A stretch of 64,000 nt of DNA from Manis javanica (lineage: Eukaryota; Chordata; Mammalia; Pholidota; Manidae). The notes under the pieces are model-generated. The model ran no database searches. It worked only from the letters and a program-made list of their open reading frames with translations, and was not told the origin of the DNA. The first letter of the stretch is position 1, and each line of letters begins with the position of its first letter. A program made the position numbers and the translations under genes. The DNA lies in contig NW_027332181.1 of assembly GCF_040802235.1 (NCBI RefSeq), forward strand, positions 372,001 through 436,000, read 5' to 3'. Positions 13,706 through 24,784 of the stretch are shown here, piece after piece.

Positions 13706-14711
13706 GTTTCCTAAATGAAGTTTATAACTGTAATTGAGTCAAACTTGGAAGGCTTTATTTCTGGAAGTAGTCTTTTTCTGCCTACATTCCATTGGGCAGA
13801 ACTTAGTCACATGGTTGCACCTAATTGCAAGAGAGGCTGGGGAATGTAGTTTGTGTTGTATGCCCAGGAGAAAAATGGAAATACTTTGGTAAATAGTTAA
13901 GCAGTCTCTGGACATACAACTACAAATTAGTAAACACACAATTAAATAACTTGTGATAAATGCTGTAGTAAAATAGTATGTATGAGTGAGAATAATGGAG
14001 TGGGGGTGGGGAGTTATTTCAGAAAAGTCTTCGATGATGAGATACTTAAACTGAGACCTGAAAAATGAGAAGACAAAGAATGGTAGGAGAAAGAACATTC
14101 TAGGCATGTAAGGTGGTTCTGAGGTAGGAAAGAGCTTAGAGAATCTGAGGACCTGCAAAACCAGTGTGGCTAAGCCCAGGAAAGAGTGGCATGAGACAGG
14201 CTGGAAGAGGTAGGCAAGGACCACATCACGCAGTGCTCCATAGAACATATTAAAGAGTTAGCATTTAATCCTAATAGCAATGGAAAGACATAATATTTTA
14301 GTATTTCTAACGTGATGTTAAAACAGGACTCTTTCTGACTCAATTTCAGCTGAGGGGCCAATTACCCCACACTCCAAAATGAAGTGTAAGAGTCACATCA
14401 TCAATAGCAAAATTACAAAGAAGGTGCTACCAACCAGTTCTGTAGATTCTTACTCCCCTGCCTATCTTAAAGCTACATAAGAGCAAAAGGCAAAAGGAGA
14501 TTCAGAAAAGTTTCATGGAAAGAATGAAGAATGTGTTGTGACCCTTCCCTATACCCATAAAACACTGGTGGGACAGGCGTTTCAGGTTCACCTCAGGCCT
14601 AGTGGGTAAGGTGTTAAGAAGAAAACATGGTCAGTTTGATTTGTGCCCACTGGATTCCATGGCACACAGAAATACTGGGAAAATAGTTTACTGACATCAG
14701 AATAAGGAGCT
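13706..14711. other. Old repeat remnants left of the LTR cluster
   Basis: The stretch 13770-13860 matches, in the opposite orientation, the repeat core seen near 7430 and 10330 ('gaacttagtcacatggttgc', 'gagaggctggggaatgtag'). The stretch 14040-14330 belongs to the same unnamed group as 6540-6780. The 169-residue open frame on the minus strand (13739-14248) lies in this repeat material and is not called as a gene. Confidence 0.4.
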
Positions 14712-15109
14712 TGTCTTGCCAATGGGTTTCAGTCCCAGGGCAAGTGGGGCTGAATGGATTCTGTGTGGCCAAAGAAATGACAGTAGAATGTTCTTGGGGT
14801 GAACGGGTTATACTCAACTTTATTTCCTCAGTGGCAGGTCAATCACTAGAATACCATCCACTCAGAGCGAGTCTGCATGCAGCAAGCTGGTCTCTGCCTC
14901 TGGGCCTTTCTGCCTGCACAGCCATCTCAGTCTCTGTCTTTGGTGCTGCCACCACTCCAGTCTCTGCTCTCCTGCAGCCTTGCAGCCATGCCACCGTGTT
15001 GCCCCGAACACTGGGCAGGGCTCTTTATATGAGTCAATAAGGACGCATTGCCCTCACATATGTAGTGAGCTAGCAAACCAGGGCCACAGGAACCTTCACT
15101 TTATCCACA
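14712..15109 (-). mobile_element. Solo LTR with perfect 5-bp TSD (gagct)
   Basis: The element begins on the plus strand with TGTCTTGCC and ends TCCACA, and is flanked on both sides by gagct (14707-14711 and 15110-15114). The minus strand carries a TATA-like CATATAAAGAG near 15024-15034 and an AATAAA signal near 14819-14824, so the retroviral sense is minus. The length is 398 bp. It matches the copies at 15180, 16182 and 21053. A 5-bp duplication fits ERVL/MaLR and some class I endogenous retroviruses. No internal retroviral genes adjoin it, which indicates a solo LTR left by recombination. The family name is not known to me. Confidence 0.9.
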
Positions 15110-15179
15110 GAGCTGCATTTAGAAACTAACTGTAATCCCTTCATTGACATCTTAAAGGTATGAAATCCTTGGTAGGAAT

Positions 15180-15532
15180 TGTCTTACCAATGGGTTTGAG
15201 CCCCGGGCAAGTTCACTATGGATTGGGTGAGACCAAGGAATGATAACGGAATGTTCTTGGGGTAAATGGATTCATTACCCGGCTTGTTTTCCCAGCGATA
15301 GGTCAAGCACTAGAATTACATCTGCATCCAACAAGTCTGTAGGTCTATAATCTTCCTTTGTCTCTACCTCTTCCCAGAGCACTGGGCAGAGCTTTTTATT
15401 TAGTGACTCAGTTAATAATAGCTTATTGCCTGCAGGTGTGGAAGCAGTAGCCTAGCAACAGGCCAGGTACATCATAAAGTACTTTAGGTTCAGGTGAGGA
15501 TCCTGGCCATAGGACCTTCAATTTTCCCCACA
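15180..15532 (-). mobile_element. Solo LTR with perfect 5-bp TSD (ggaat)
   Basis: The plus-strand ends are TGTCTTACC and CCCCACA, with ggaat at 15175-15179 and again at 15533-15537. The length is 353 bp. It belongs to the same family and orientation as the copy ending 70 bases to the left, but has its own target duplication, so it is an independent insertion and not a tandem duplicate. Confidence 0.9.
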
Positions 15533-16181
15533 GGAATATATGCCTATATTTAAATAGATCTTATTTTAAAAGAGCTATCTTAAATATCTATATCTTTAAA
15601 AATATCTCATTTAAAAAGAGGTCATGGCCAAGAGGCCTGCCTAAGGCAGACAACCTTAGCAGAAAGGGGCTGGAGATGTGCTATTAGATTCAGAAGCTGA
15701 AGGTGAGGCGGGGGTTGGGGGGTTGGGTGGATGTTTAAGTGTCCCACTAAGGTAGAAGCTTTGCTTACTCCAAGAAAGCTGTAGTCAGAGGATATCACAG
15801 GGGAATATCCCAGGTGCTCATAAAAGCTCTACTGAGAGCAAAAGTCCATTTTAAACACCTGCCATGGCCAGAGCATACCAATGCTAGATTACACGTGTGC
15901 CTGTCAAACAAGAACTCTCCCGCCCCTTGTCTCTTCCTTTTCTGGCCCCTCCATCCCTGGCTGGCCAAAGAACAGCTGAGAGAAGGAAGAGGAGGAGGGC
16001 AGAGGAGAGAAGCTGACTCCTACCACAAAGGCCTCCAGCCCTAGCAGTTTGGGAGGGTGGTGGGAGGAGGATTAACTGGAATGAAGTTCAGAGTTTGGGC
16101 CAACTCTGTGGACTGAAAATTTTTATTATTGAAATGAGACTAATGAGTGGCTAAAAAGTAGGCTTTTCATTAATGAGGGTG
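15533..16181. other. Spacer between the second and third LTR
   Basis: AT-rich, then moderately GC-rich sequence with no recognised repeat. The plus-strand open frame at 15814-16044 shows no recognisable domain. Confidence 0.4.
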
Positions 16182-16462
16182 TGTCTTGCCAATGGGTTTC
16201 AGCCCCAGGCAAGTTCGCTATGGATTCAGTGTGACCAAAGAAATTGACAGCAAAACGTTCTTTGGGGTGAAAGGGTTTATTACCTGGCTTGTTCTCCGGA
16301 GGTAGGTCAATCACTAACGTCTCTGTCTCCGCCCAGAGCACTGGGCTGAGCTCTCTATTGCCTACAGGTGTGGAAGCGGCAGCCCAGCAACAGGCCAGTT
16401 ACATCTTCAGGTGGTTTAAGTTCAGTGAGGATCCTGGCCATGGGAACTCCAACTTCCCCACA
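16182..16462 (-). mobile_element. Solo LTR with perfect 5-bp TSD (gggtg), internally deleted
   Basis: The ends are TGTCTTGCC and CCCCACA, flanked by gggtg at 16177-16181 and 16463-16467. At 281 bp it is shorter than its relatives. The TATA-like region and its surroundings, present in the copies at 14712 and 21053, are missing between about 16340 and 16360. It is the third independent minus-strand insertion of this family within 1.75 kb. Confidence 0.9.
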
Positions 16463-16639
16463 GGGTGCTGTAAAAGTCAATGGATTTGCCCTAGGCACCT
16501 GGAAAGAACCTCGCCTGCAGAGCTAGTTCATCAGGATGAAAAGAATAAAGCTGTTTTCTGTTCTCACCTAAAGAGTTTCTGATTCTAGGTGAAAGTTCCT
16601 TGTTTTAAACATTCACACTGGTCCAGTAATGAATATCAG
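16463..16639. other. Unannotated spacer
   Basis: Nothing recognised. Confidence 0.4.
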
Positions 16640-16865
16640 ATAGGAGGTGCCAGGTGTGAATGCAGAGGGTGAGTTAGGAGGTGATTGATGGCTTCTCTAC
16701 TTCCTAGTTGGGTGACTTTGGGCAAGTCATTTAATTTCTCAGTGCATTTGTTTCCTCATCTTAAAGTGGGAATGTACTAGAATGCCTTATAGGGTTGTTG
16801 AGAGGAATAAATGAGCTAATATATTTTATATTTAGAGGAGTGCCTGACCCATAACAAGTATTATG
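16640..16865 (+). repeat. MIR SINE, sense
   Basis: In order: 'gtgactttgggcaagtcatt', 'tttcctcatcttaaagtggg', 'tatagggttgttgagaggaa', 'gagtgcctgacccataac'. This is a clear MIR. Confidence 0.85.
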
Positions 16866-19494
16866 AAGTATTACTATTTTTACTTTAAAAATTATTATTG
16901 TGGCAGCCCAAATGAGAGACAGTGGTAACTTGGAGTATCTTTAACCAGAGAGCATGAAAAGGTTCATGATATATTTTAGAATTACAGTCAACAGTACTTT
17001 TTAGGTGATTATTAGATATGAAGAGTTAGGTAGAGGAGAGGACAAGAATTGCTCCAGGTTTCTAGCTTGGACATCTGGATGGAACCAAGATCAGTGAGAT
17101 TGAGGAAGGCAGGAATTGTGTATGTGCTTAATAGAGATTCCTGGTTACTGATACTTTAAAAAGTCTACATTTTAATATCATTGAAAGACTGGGGCACACA
17201 GGAATGGTTTTTCTGAAATGTAAAGTGCTCTAAAGCAAAGTTACCTCCTGACTCTTTGCCCCATTATTTTGGAAAATGGTAGTGGTGAGGGGATAGGCAA
17301 TTAAGTGATAATATTGTTTTTTTTTCCAAGAAGCAAGAATGATCTCAATGGACAATCAATCCTTGTATATAATAAATGTCAGAAAAAATGGCACATTGTC
17401 AAATCTAAAAGTAATATTGTGACCTTTGACAGATGTCCTCCAAAATTTAGTTGTCCTGTATTTCATAAGCATAATAAATTACATAATAATTTTATCCAGT
17501 GAGGGCTTCAAGATAGTCTTCAATTTTTTTTCAAAACACACATGCAAATGCACAGAAAAAATATTAGTCTTTATTGTTTTTAATATCTTGAATGGCTTGT
17601 CACCTTAGCTTTGCTGTACTAAGCTGTTGTTTGTAACCAGGATGACTACACATTCCCATCCTAAAGATAAGCTGTGGAGATCAAGGAACCCTTTGTCCTT
17701 TGGTAGTCACTCCTTATGTTCTTCCCCACCCTCTGGTGGCACAGGGTTGAGAATCTGTGTTACTCTTCTGCCTGATGTCTTGCCGATAGCTGTCTTACCA
17801 CACCCCGGGTTTGCTGGGGATTGGTGGAGCAGTGGTATCAAATGCTAGGGCCAACCAATGAATAAGTGGCTAAGGGCCATTTTTAGTCTGAATCCTTGAG
17901 TTTGTAGAGCTCTGTGTAAATATGCATACCCTCATTATCAGAACTTTCCTCCCAGTTCTCCTTGAAAACACTGCAGAAGGAGTGACTGATCCTTCAATGC
18001 CCTGTGAAAGTGGAAAGAAACAGGTTGTTCCCTGAGCTCTTGGTATCTAAGCATACACCATTTTCCAGGGCTGGGGCCTCTTCTTGGTTTAATTATTACA
18101 GTAGTCCTGTTGTAACAAGCATTCTTGTAGGTAAAAGTAATAAATCTCCTGCTATTTAGTGTCAGAAGTTTGGTTTGGCATGGTACTTTTCTTTTGACAA
18201 ACTTGTACAGAGAAAAAGCCAACCCATATTGTTATGGGCAGACACCAGAACAGGGTCCTTGGTCTTTGTCTTCTTTTATTAGAAGAATTTAACACTGAGT
18301 CTTAGTAGTAGGCAAGCAAGCAGTGCACTATATTAGAAAAGTAAGGAAACAGAAACACCTTGATAGACCAAGGTGGGCTGATGAAGGGAGTCATCCCTGA
18401 GAAGAATCAGGATAGCTTCTATTTTGGGGAGTGAGAATGTTTATTCATTAGTTATTATGTCACCTAACATGAATAGGGAGGGTTTCAATTAGAACATGAG
18501 TGGTTAGAGTGAATACATACACGTATGTTGGAACATCGTTTCATGTAGCATTAGCATATAAAATCACCCTGGGAAATTTAGTATTATGAGGAAAAGGCAA
18601 CCATTGAACAAGAAATTTTCCATATGCACATGTCACAAGTTGTTTGTGTCTTGCTCTATTGATTGTCTGACCAAGGGGTCTCTAAATATAGGACATGGTG
18701 GCTATAAAACTTCTTAAAACAATAGGTTGACATGAAAAACAAGATGTGCTGGAGCCTCACAGAGCTAGTGGTCCGAGTCACAGGGCCTTCTGTCAGGGCT
18801 TAGGAATGTGGGGTTGGACTGATCTCTCCATGTTTTTCTACCCATCCCAATATGACCCAAAAAGCAGAAAATAAGGTCAAAGTCTAAAATGCTAGATTAA
18901 TTCTCTAGTGGCTGACAGGTGGACAGGAGAAGAGGCCTTTGCTTTCACACAGAGACTATTTTAGATAATAGAGAAATATTTTGAAATCCATAAAGATATA
19001 TATTTGGAAGTTAAAGTGCTTAAAACCAAAGATTTAATGTTACTTCATCTTATTTTAATTCTTTAGCCATAGTGATCACTTTGAAAGTTTCCAAAGCCAG
19101 AATCATCTGGCCATGACAGTATGGTACTTTGGGGAGTTTGTTTATGTGCTTGAGTGAACCAAGAACTTTTTCCTCTTTTTAAATTCATTTTACTCTTTTA
19201 TCAAAGTAATACATGCACATGGTAAAAATAAAATAGTATTGAAGAATTTATACTGAAAAACAACATCTCTCTGCCCCATTTCCCAGTCCCACTTTCCAGA
19301 GGCAAGCGATCTTCTTTATTTGGTAAGAAGATAAAATTTTTTGTAATAATCACTGATTTTTACCCTTTTATTCCTTTAAACTATCTCCTGAATAGTTACA
19401 ACTGAAAAAAATCTAGTAATGTGGTATGTAGCCCGCAAAACTTTGTTTCTATGCTTATAACAGACATACACACACATGTATGGAGGGAGCAGCC
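16866..19494. other. Intergenic DNA with old repeat traces
   Basis: The stretch 16990-17110 continues the unnamed old repeat group seen at 6540. The stretch 19160-19330 resembles an old LINE 3' region ('aagtaatacatgcacatggt', then 'agtcccactttccagaggca'). The remainder (17120-19150) is AT-rich with no recognised element or exon. Confidence 0.35.
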
Positions 19495-19655
19495 ACTTTT
19501 TTTTTTTACTTTTTTATTGATTTTTTAAAATTCTAGTAAAATATCCATAACAAAAATTCACCATCTTAACTATTTTTTTAAATTAAAGTATCATTGATAT
19601 ACAATCTTATGAAAGTTTCACATGAGCAATATTGTGGCAGCAGGAGGGTGACCTG
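19495..19655 (-). mobile_element. L1 3' UTR fragment(s), antisense
   Basis: A T-rich start is followed by 'atattatcc'-type L1 tail text: 'ttaaagtatcattgatatac', then 'cttatgaaagtttcacatga'. This is an L1 3' UTR reading on the minus strand. It is truncated at about 19640-19655, where unrelated sequence begins. Confidence 0.65.
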
Positions 19656-20734
19656 AGGAGTTAGCGCAGTAACCCAGAGATGATGGCAGCTCTGAGCAGG
19701 ATTTACTTTGATGAAACTATTAGCTCTTTTCTCCTTTCTTCCACTTTCCATCCTCTCTAACTACCATATTTTGTCAAACTATACTTTTGTTTCTACATTT
19801 TCAAAGTTAATACCAAGTTCATTCTTTGTGACCCATCTTTCATGTGTTGTTTATAGGCTGATTCTGAAAGTAAAAAATCAGCCCTTTCCTCAATTTACAT
19901 TATTATCAATTTTGATTATTGTTCATTGCATAGACAAATAATATGCAAAAATTACATTAAAAATAAGTCCAAGGTCATGACCTCTGGGTTCCTTGAAGAA
20001 GAATGTTCTAGTGTCCAAATTAAATGAATTCTCTTTTATAATTTCAGAAACCATTTAAAATTATGCCAGCAGTTTAGCTGGTTTCATCATTGTATCATGA
20101 GTTTTTTTTTTTAATTAAAAAAAATTATTGTCTCTCAAGAGATTTTCCAATTATCTTTCTTTTATCTTGTTGAGGAAAAAAATACTTGTTTTCTTTACCA
20201 TATCACTGATATCATCCATTTACATAGTCATTCTATCTTTCGCAGACTACATTTCATTTTTCTTTTAAAAACATTTCTACCTGAGGCCCACTGGCTTCCT
20301 GTTCTGATTTAGATCATTTTGTAAACCCTGTGCACAGCCTCACCCTGGAATTGTTTTACATTAGATGCCTAAGGTAGTTCCACTCTTTTTTTATAGTCCA
20401 TATTTTCTTTTTTGTTGGTTTGCACCCTCATTTCTCTGAAAGAAAGTAACAATTTTTCACTGGAAAACACAGGGAAGATGAAATTTCCAAGTATTTGTAA
20501 ATCTTAAAATGTCTTTAGTATGCCTTCACATTGATTTGTAGCTTGGCAGAACACAGAATTCTATAATCAAACACTTTTGTCCTCTTAGAACTGTGGAGGA
20601 ATTGTTCCACTCTTTTCTAGCAGAATTCTCCATCAGAGAATTATAGATTAGAAGTTTGATGTTAGTTTATTGTGTTCCTTGGTATGACCTTTTTTTTCTC
20701 TTTAAAACCTCTCTAGAGGTTTTTAAAAATCTTC
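19656..20734. other. AT-rich intergenic DNA, LINE-like remnants
   Basis: Possible decayed LINE sequence lies around 20490-20660. No element can be named and no exon is supported. Confidence 0.35.
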
Positions 20735-21052
20735 TCTTCCCATTGTTCACTGTGGCATTATTCACAATAATCAAGATGTGGAAACGACCTAAATGCCCAC
20801 CAATGGATGAATCGATTTAAAAAAGCAAAAAATACACAATGGAATATTTTTCAGCCATATAAAAGAAGGAAATCCTTCCCTATGTGACAACATGGATGCA
20901 CCTTGAGGACATTATGCTAAAAGAAATAAGCCAGTCACAGAGGGACAAATACTGCATGATTGTGCTTTTATTAGGTATCTGAAATGGGCAAATTCCTAGA
21001 AGCAGAGAGTAGAATGGTGCCTGGAGGGAGGGAAAAATGGGTAATTCATGTT
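20735..21052 (+). mobile_element. L1 3' end, sense (left part, split by an LTR)
   Basis: Sense ORF2 3' end and 3' UTR: 'gcattattcacaataatcaa', 'cacaatggaatatttttcag', 'gcaccttgaggacattatgc'. The element is interrupted at 21053 by the LTR and resumes at 21510. Confidence 0.85.
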
Positions 21053-21509
21053 TGTGGGTAAAATGAGTTCCTGTGGCCAGGATTCTCACCGGGCCCTCGT
21101 TGACTAGCTCACTGCACGCCTGTGGGCAATACATGGCTGTTGACTCTATATAAAGAGCTCCACCCAGTGCTCTGGGCACAACACAGGGGCAGGGTTGCAA
21201 GGCTGCAGGAGAGCAGAGCAGAGGCTAGAGTGGTGGCAACGCTAGGACAGAGGCCCAGGGGGTGACTGTGTGGGACGACTGTGCAGGCAGAGAGGCTCAG
21301 AGGACAGCTGTGCAGAGGGGCCCAGAGGCAGAGACTGGCTTGCTGCATACAGACTCACTGTGAGTGAACAGGATTTTAGTGACTGACCTGCCACCTGGAA
21401 ATAAAGTTGGGTATAACCCTTTCAGCCCAAGAAAGTTTTGCTGTCATTTTCTTTGGTCACACTGAATCCATAGCAAACTTGCCGGGGGTTGAAACCCATG
21501 GGCAAGACA
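21053..21509 (+). mobile_element. LTR of the same family as 14.7-16.5 kb, most complete copy, nested in L1
   Basis: This is the longest copy (457 bp), and in its sense orientation it starts TGTGGG and ends CAAGACA. It keeps a TATA box (TATATAAAG, 21147-21155) and a polyadenylation signal (AATAAA, 21400-21405), which defines U3-R-U5 order on the plus strand. The flanks atgtt (21048-21052) and ctgtt (21510-21514) agree at four of five bases, a slightly decayed target duplication. A simple repeated GAGGC/CAGAGG-rich segment lies between the TATA and polyadenylation signals. Confidence 0.85.
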
Positions 21510-21580
21510 CTGTTCAACAGATATAATGTTTTAATTATGCAAGATGAATAAATTCTAGAGATTCACGGTATGACATTGTG
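21510..21580 (+). mobile_element. L1 3' end, sense (right part)
   Basis: This continues the L1 3' UTR split by the LTR: 'attatgcaagatgaataaat', then 'gacattgtgcc'. Confidence 0.8.
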
Positions 21581-21645
21581 CCTCTCTTGCCAATGCGTTT
21601 CAGCCACAGACAAGTTCACTGTGGATTCAGTGAGACTGAGGGGCT
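21581..21645 (-). mobile_element. Terminal fragment of the same LTR family
   Basis: The stretch 'cttgccaatgcgtttcagcc', then 'ggattcagtg', matches the TGTCTTGCC end of the LTRs at 14712-16462. It lies in the opposite orientation to the LTR ending 70 bases to the left. The rest of this LTR is missing. Confidence 0.75.
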
Positions 21646-22894
21646 TTAATTGTCATCTAGTTCCATGCCTTCACTGATCTTCACAGAGAGGAACCTGAGG
21701 TCCTCTGTGGCTGGTGTTTCAGCTGAGCTCACAGGGAGCAGCACTGGGTCTCTATGACTCCAGGCTCCTCACTGGGGAGCAGTGCATCTCCCACCTTGGA
21801 TGAGCAAGGACTGGGCACTTCCAATGGCCACAATCACCAGGCAAACACCATCTGGAAGGAGTAATGCCTAAAACTGTTACTACCCTCTCTTTGGCAGTTG
21901 CTATTAATGTAGAAAAGGAAAAGGAAAATCAAAAGTAGGACCAGTCTACTGGACCTGGAGCAGCCCGGTGCATGAGAAGGGCAGTGCAAGCCACACGTGT
22001 GATCTCAAGTTTCCTAGTAGCCACATTAACAAGTAAAAGAATCTAAATATATTTTAATTCTAGTTATGTCTTAATTACCTAATTAATTCTAATAAATATT
22101 TATTTAACCTGACACACACAAAACATAATTTCAATATAATAATTAACAAGATATTTTACATTATTTTTGTACTAAGCTTTGAAATCTGGAAGGCATGTTA
22201 CACATTTGGCACACCTCAGGACTGGCCACATATCAAGTACTCAACAGCCACATGTGGACAGCGTATTGGAGAGCATGAGCCTAGTGTACTCTCTGCTGGG
22301 TCTCTGCTGTTTTCTGTTTGCTGCATTAGTGTGGGGGGCTTAGAGGTCAGAGCCATCACCCTGATTCTTCATACCCTATAAATAAGAGGATCATATACTT
22401 TATTAGGCAATCTAAGACACCATTGAGGGTAAAAGGAATGGGTGCTCTTAAAAATAGTGGCGGACAACAGACATGCATCAGTGAACAGCAGCGCAGGACA
22501 TGTGGTCTCTTTGGTTATAAAGACACTCCCATCAGAGCTGGGAGTCCTCAGGTAGCCCTGGGCGGCCAGCAGGCAGCATGAGAGATGGCAGACACCTGAC
22601 TTGAGGCATCACAGCTACAGGGCACTCTATGCTGAGTCACCCTATCTGGTCTCCCTTCAGTATTCCCTGGAGCCCCAGGTAGGGCTCAGGAATCAGAAGG
22701 GGCATCGACAGACACCTGGGCAAAGTACTTGCAATTTAATCCAGGATGAAAGAGGCCCTTATCAACTGAGGAAGTGCAGAAAAGAGGAAATTAGCTTAAA
22801 CTGCACAATGTAAGATTTATGTCAGACCCAGGAAGGATTGCCTGGTGCTGAAGAACACCGGCCAGGCTGCTCCTCTATCCAGAAACCACTCTGT
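21646..22894. other. Intergenic; probable hAT-like remnant at 22030-22290
   Basis: The stretch 22190-22280 ('gccacatatcaagtactcaa', then 'cagccacatgtgg', then 'gtattggagagca') resembles an old mammalian DNA transposon. The family is not named. The remainder is unannotated, and open frames near 22601-22813 are not supported as genes. Confidence 0.4.
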
Positions 22895-23335
22895 GCAGCA
22901 CTCTGTTTGTTTTCCATGGCTGTGCTAACAAAGTACCACAAAGTGGAAGGCTTGGACTGCACACATGTATCATCTCAGTTCTGGAGGCCACAGGACTGTC
23001 TGCAAGCCTGTGCACCTTCCTTGGCCTCTACAGAAGGATCCTCTTCTGCTCTTCCAGCTTCTGGTAGCCTCAGGTGTTCCTTGGTTCGGCAGCATAATCT
23101 CCATCTCTGCCTTCAGCTCCATGCGGTCTTTTCCCCTCTTTGAGTGTCTCTGTCCAAATTTCCCTCTTCTTATAAGGACACCAGCCATACTGGATCAGGG
23201 CCCAGCCTAACAACCTTCTTCCTAACTTGATTACATTTGGAAAATCCCTATTTCCAAATGAGGCCACATTTATAGATACCAGAGGTTAGGACTTCTGCAT
23301 AGCTTTTAGGGGGACATAATTCAACCCTTAATACA
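22895..23335 (-). mobile_element. MLT1-type MaLR LTR, antisense, near full length
   Basis: The plus strand reads the reverse of MLT1: 'gctgtgctaacaaagtacca', 'cagttctggaggccacagga', 'caaatttccctcttcttata', 'aggacaccagccatactgga', ending 'gacataattcaaccc'. MaLR LTRs are ancient and non-autonomous (ERVL-related). The four open frames crossing it are by-products. Confidence 0.85.
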
Positions 23336-24784
23336 CATGTAGCTACAAGGTAGGCACACCAGGACCAGACAGGGCTGGAGGATACCAAGGGATGTTTTCA
23401 AGGGTCAAGTCTGGAAATGGTTTCTTTCACTTTCATCCATCTCCCCTTGACCAAAACCTGGTCAATGTACACTGAGATTTTCTTCTCAGAGAGCTGACCC
23501 ATCCAGGTCTGTAATCATACATTTGTGTTGTTCTTTATTTAATGTCTTTGCACTAGCATCTGTATATCATGAGGCTGTATCTATGATTTCTTTTTCCCAC
23601 TACTGTATCTTCAGGATTTTCTAGAAAGATTGCTTTAATTACTTGCTTTAAATTGTCACTGGAAAATTTAGCTGTGTACCTTTCATGTACCTTTTTGTTT
23701 ATAATTACCCATCCATTCACTCAACAAGTATTTATTATCTACCATGTGCTAGGCATGTGCTGTACCCTAAGAGTCAGATAGATGCGTGGGGAAGGGCAGG
23801 AGGCACAAAGCTGGAGTTGTGTACATCTTCACAACTTCCCCCTCAGGGCTTGGGAGCAGGCACGTGCTTAACTTGTGGAATTTGAGAGAGCAGCAGCTGT
23901 CACTATACCAGGAGATGCAAGTCAGCCTCACCTCAACAGAGACATATGAAGAGGGGATACCCCCACTTCCACATTCCCTGGCTAGCACGCAGTAGCATCT
24001 ACTTCCAGGAGTGGCTAGGATCTCCCATGAGCCCAGGCAGGGAGTCCACATGCCCCAAACAGATCTGGTGCATCCATCTTTCTGGCCCTCACTTTCCCAG
24101 GGTCCCAATTTCCTCACCACTTGATTTAAGTGGCATTAAATCTTTTCTGAGAGAAGTTGGATGTAAGTAAGTAAAGGACCTCTCTAAGGCAGCAGAGCTG
24201 GTTTGCCTACCTCACCCATACCACTGTTTATTTATTAACAGGCTGAATGTCACCCAAACTCAGAGCTTAAGAGGTTGATCCCCAAAACTAGCTGACATAA
24301 ACAGACAAGAAACCGAACTTAATATTGAAGTTACTCTATACCACTCTGAAGGAGCTTTTCTGTTACCATTTTGCTCAAGATGATTCATATTAACTATCAG
24401 TTTATTTTCCTCAACCAGAGTAGGTGGCAGCCTCAGTGATGTTTTATGGAAGTATGGAGTTCCTTAACCACAAAATGTCTTTCACACATCAATTAGAGAA
24501 AAGTTTGAAATGCAGTTCCCATCAGGCAATGACTTAGCTTTACAGTAAGTATAAATTATTAGTAACTCATATTGAGAAAGAAGGGGAAAAAGAGAGAGAA
24601 ATTCTAGCACCTGCAAAGGGTGGGTAGAGAGAATCCCTTAACTGACAATTAAATTCTTGAGTCATTTCTTAAAACTACTCTATTATTAAATATAGGCCCA
24701 ATAAAAATTTTCTGAGTAAATGCGAATTGGGATAAAGGTGAGGGGAGAAGGGAAATTTTGGAAAATAGAAACTGATTCTACTTT
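23336..24784. other. Intergenic; short L2/MIR-like remnant near 23700
   Basis: The stretch at 23705-23760 ('ccattcactcaacaagtatt', 'taccatgtgctaggca') is an old L2- or MIR-like fragment. Nothing else was recognised. Confidence 0.4.

Noticed and set aside
13739..14248. 169-codon minus-strand frame
   Set aside because: It lies in old interspersed repeat sequence and has no recognisable domain.
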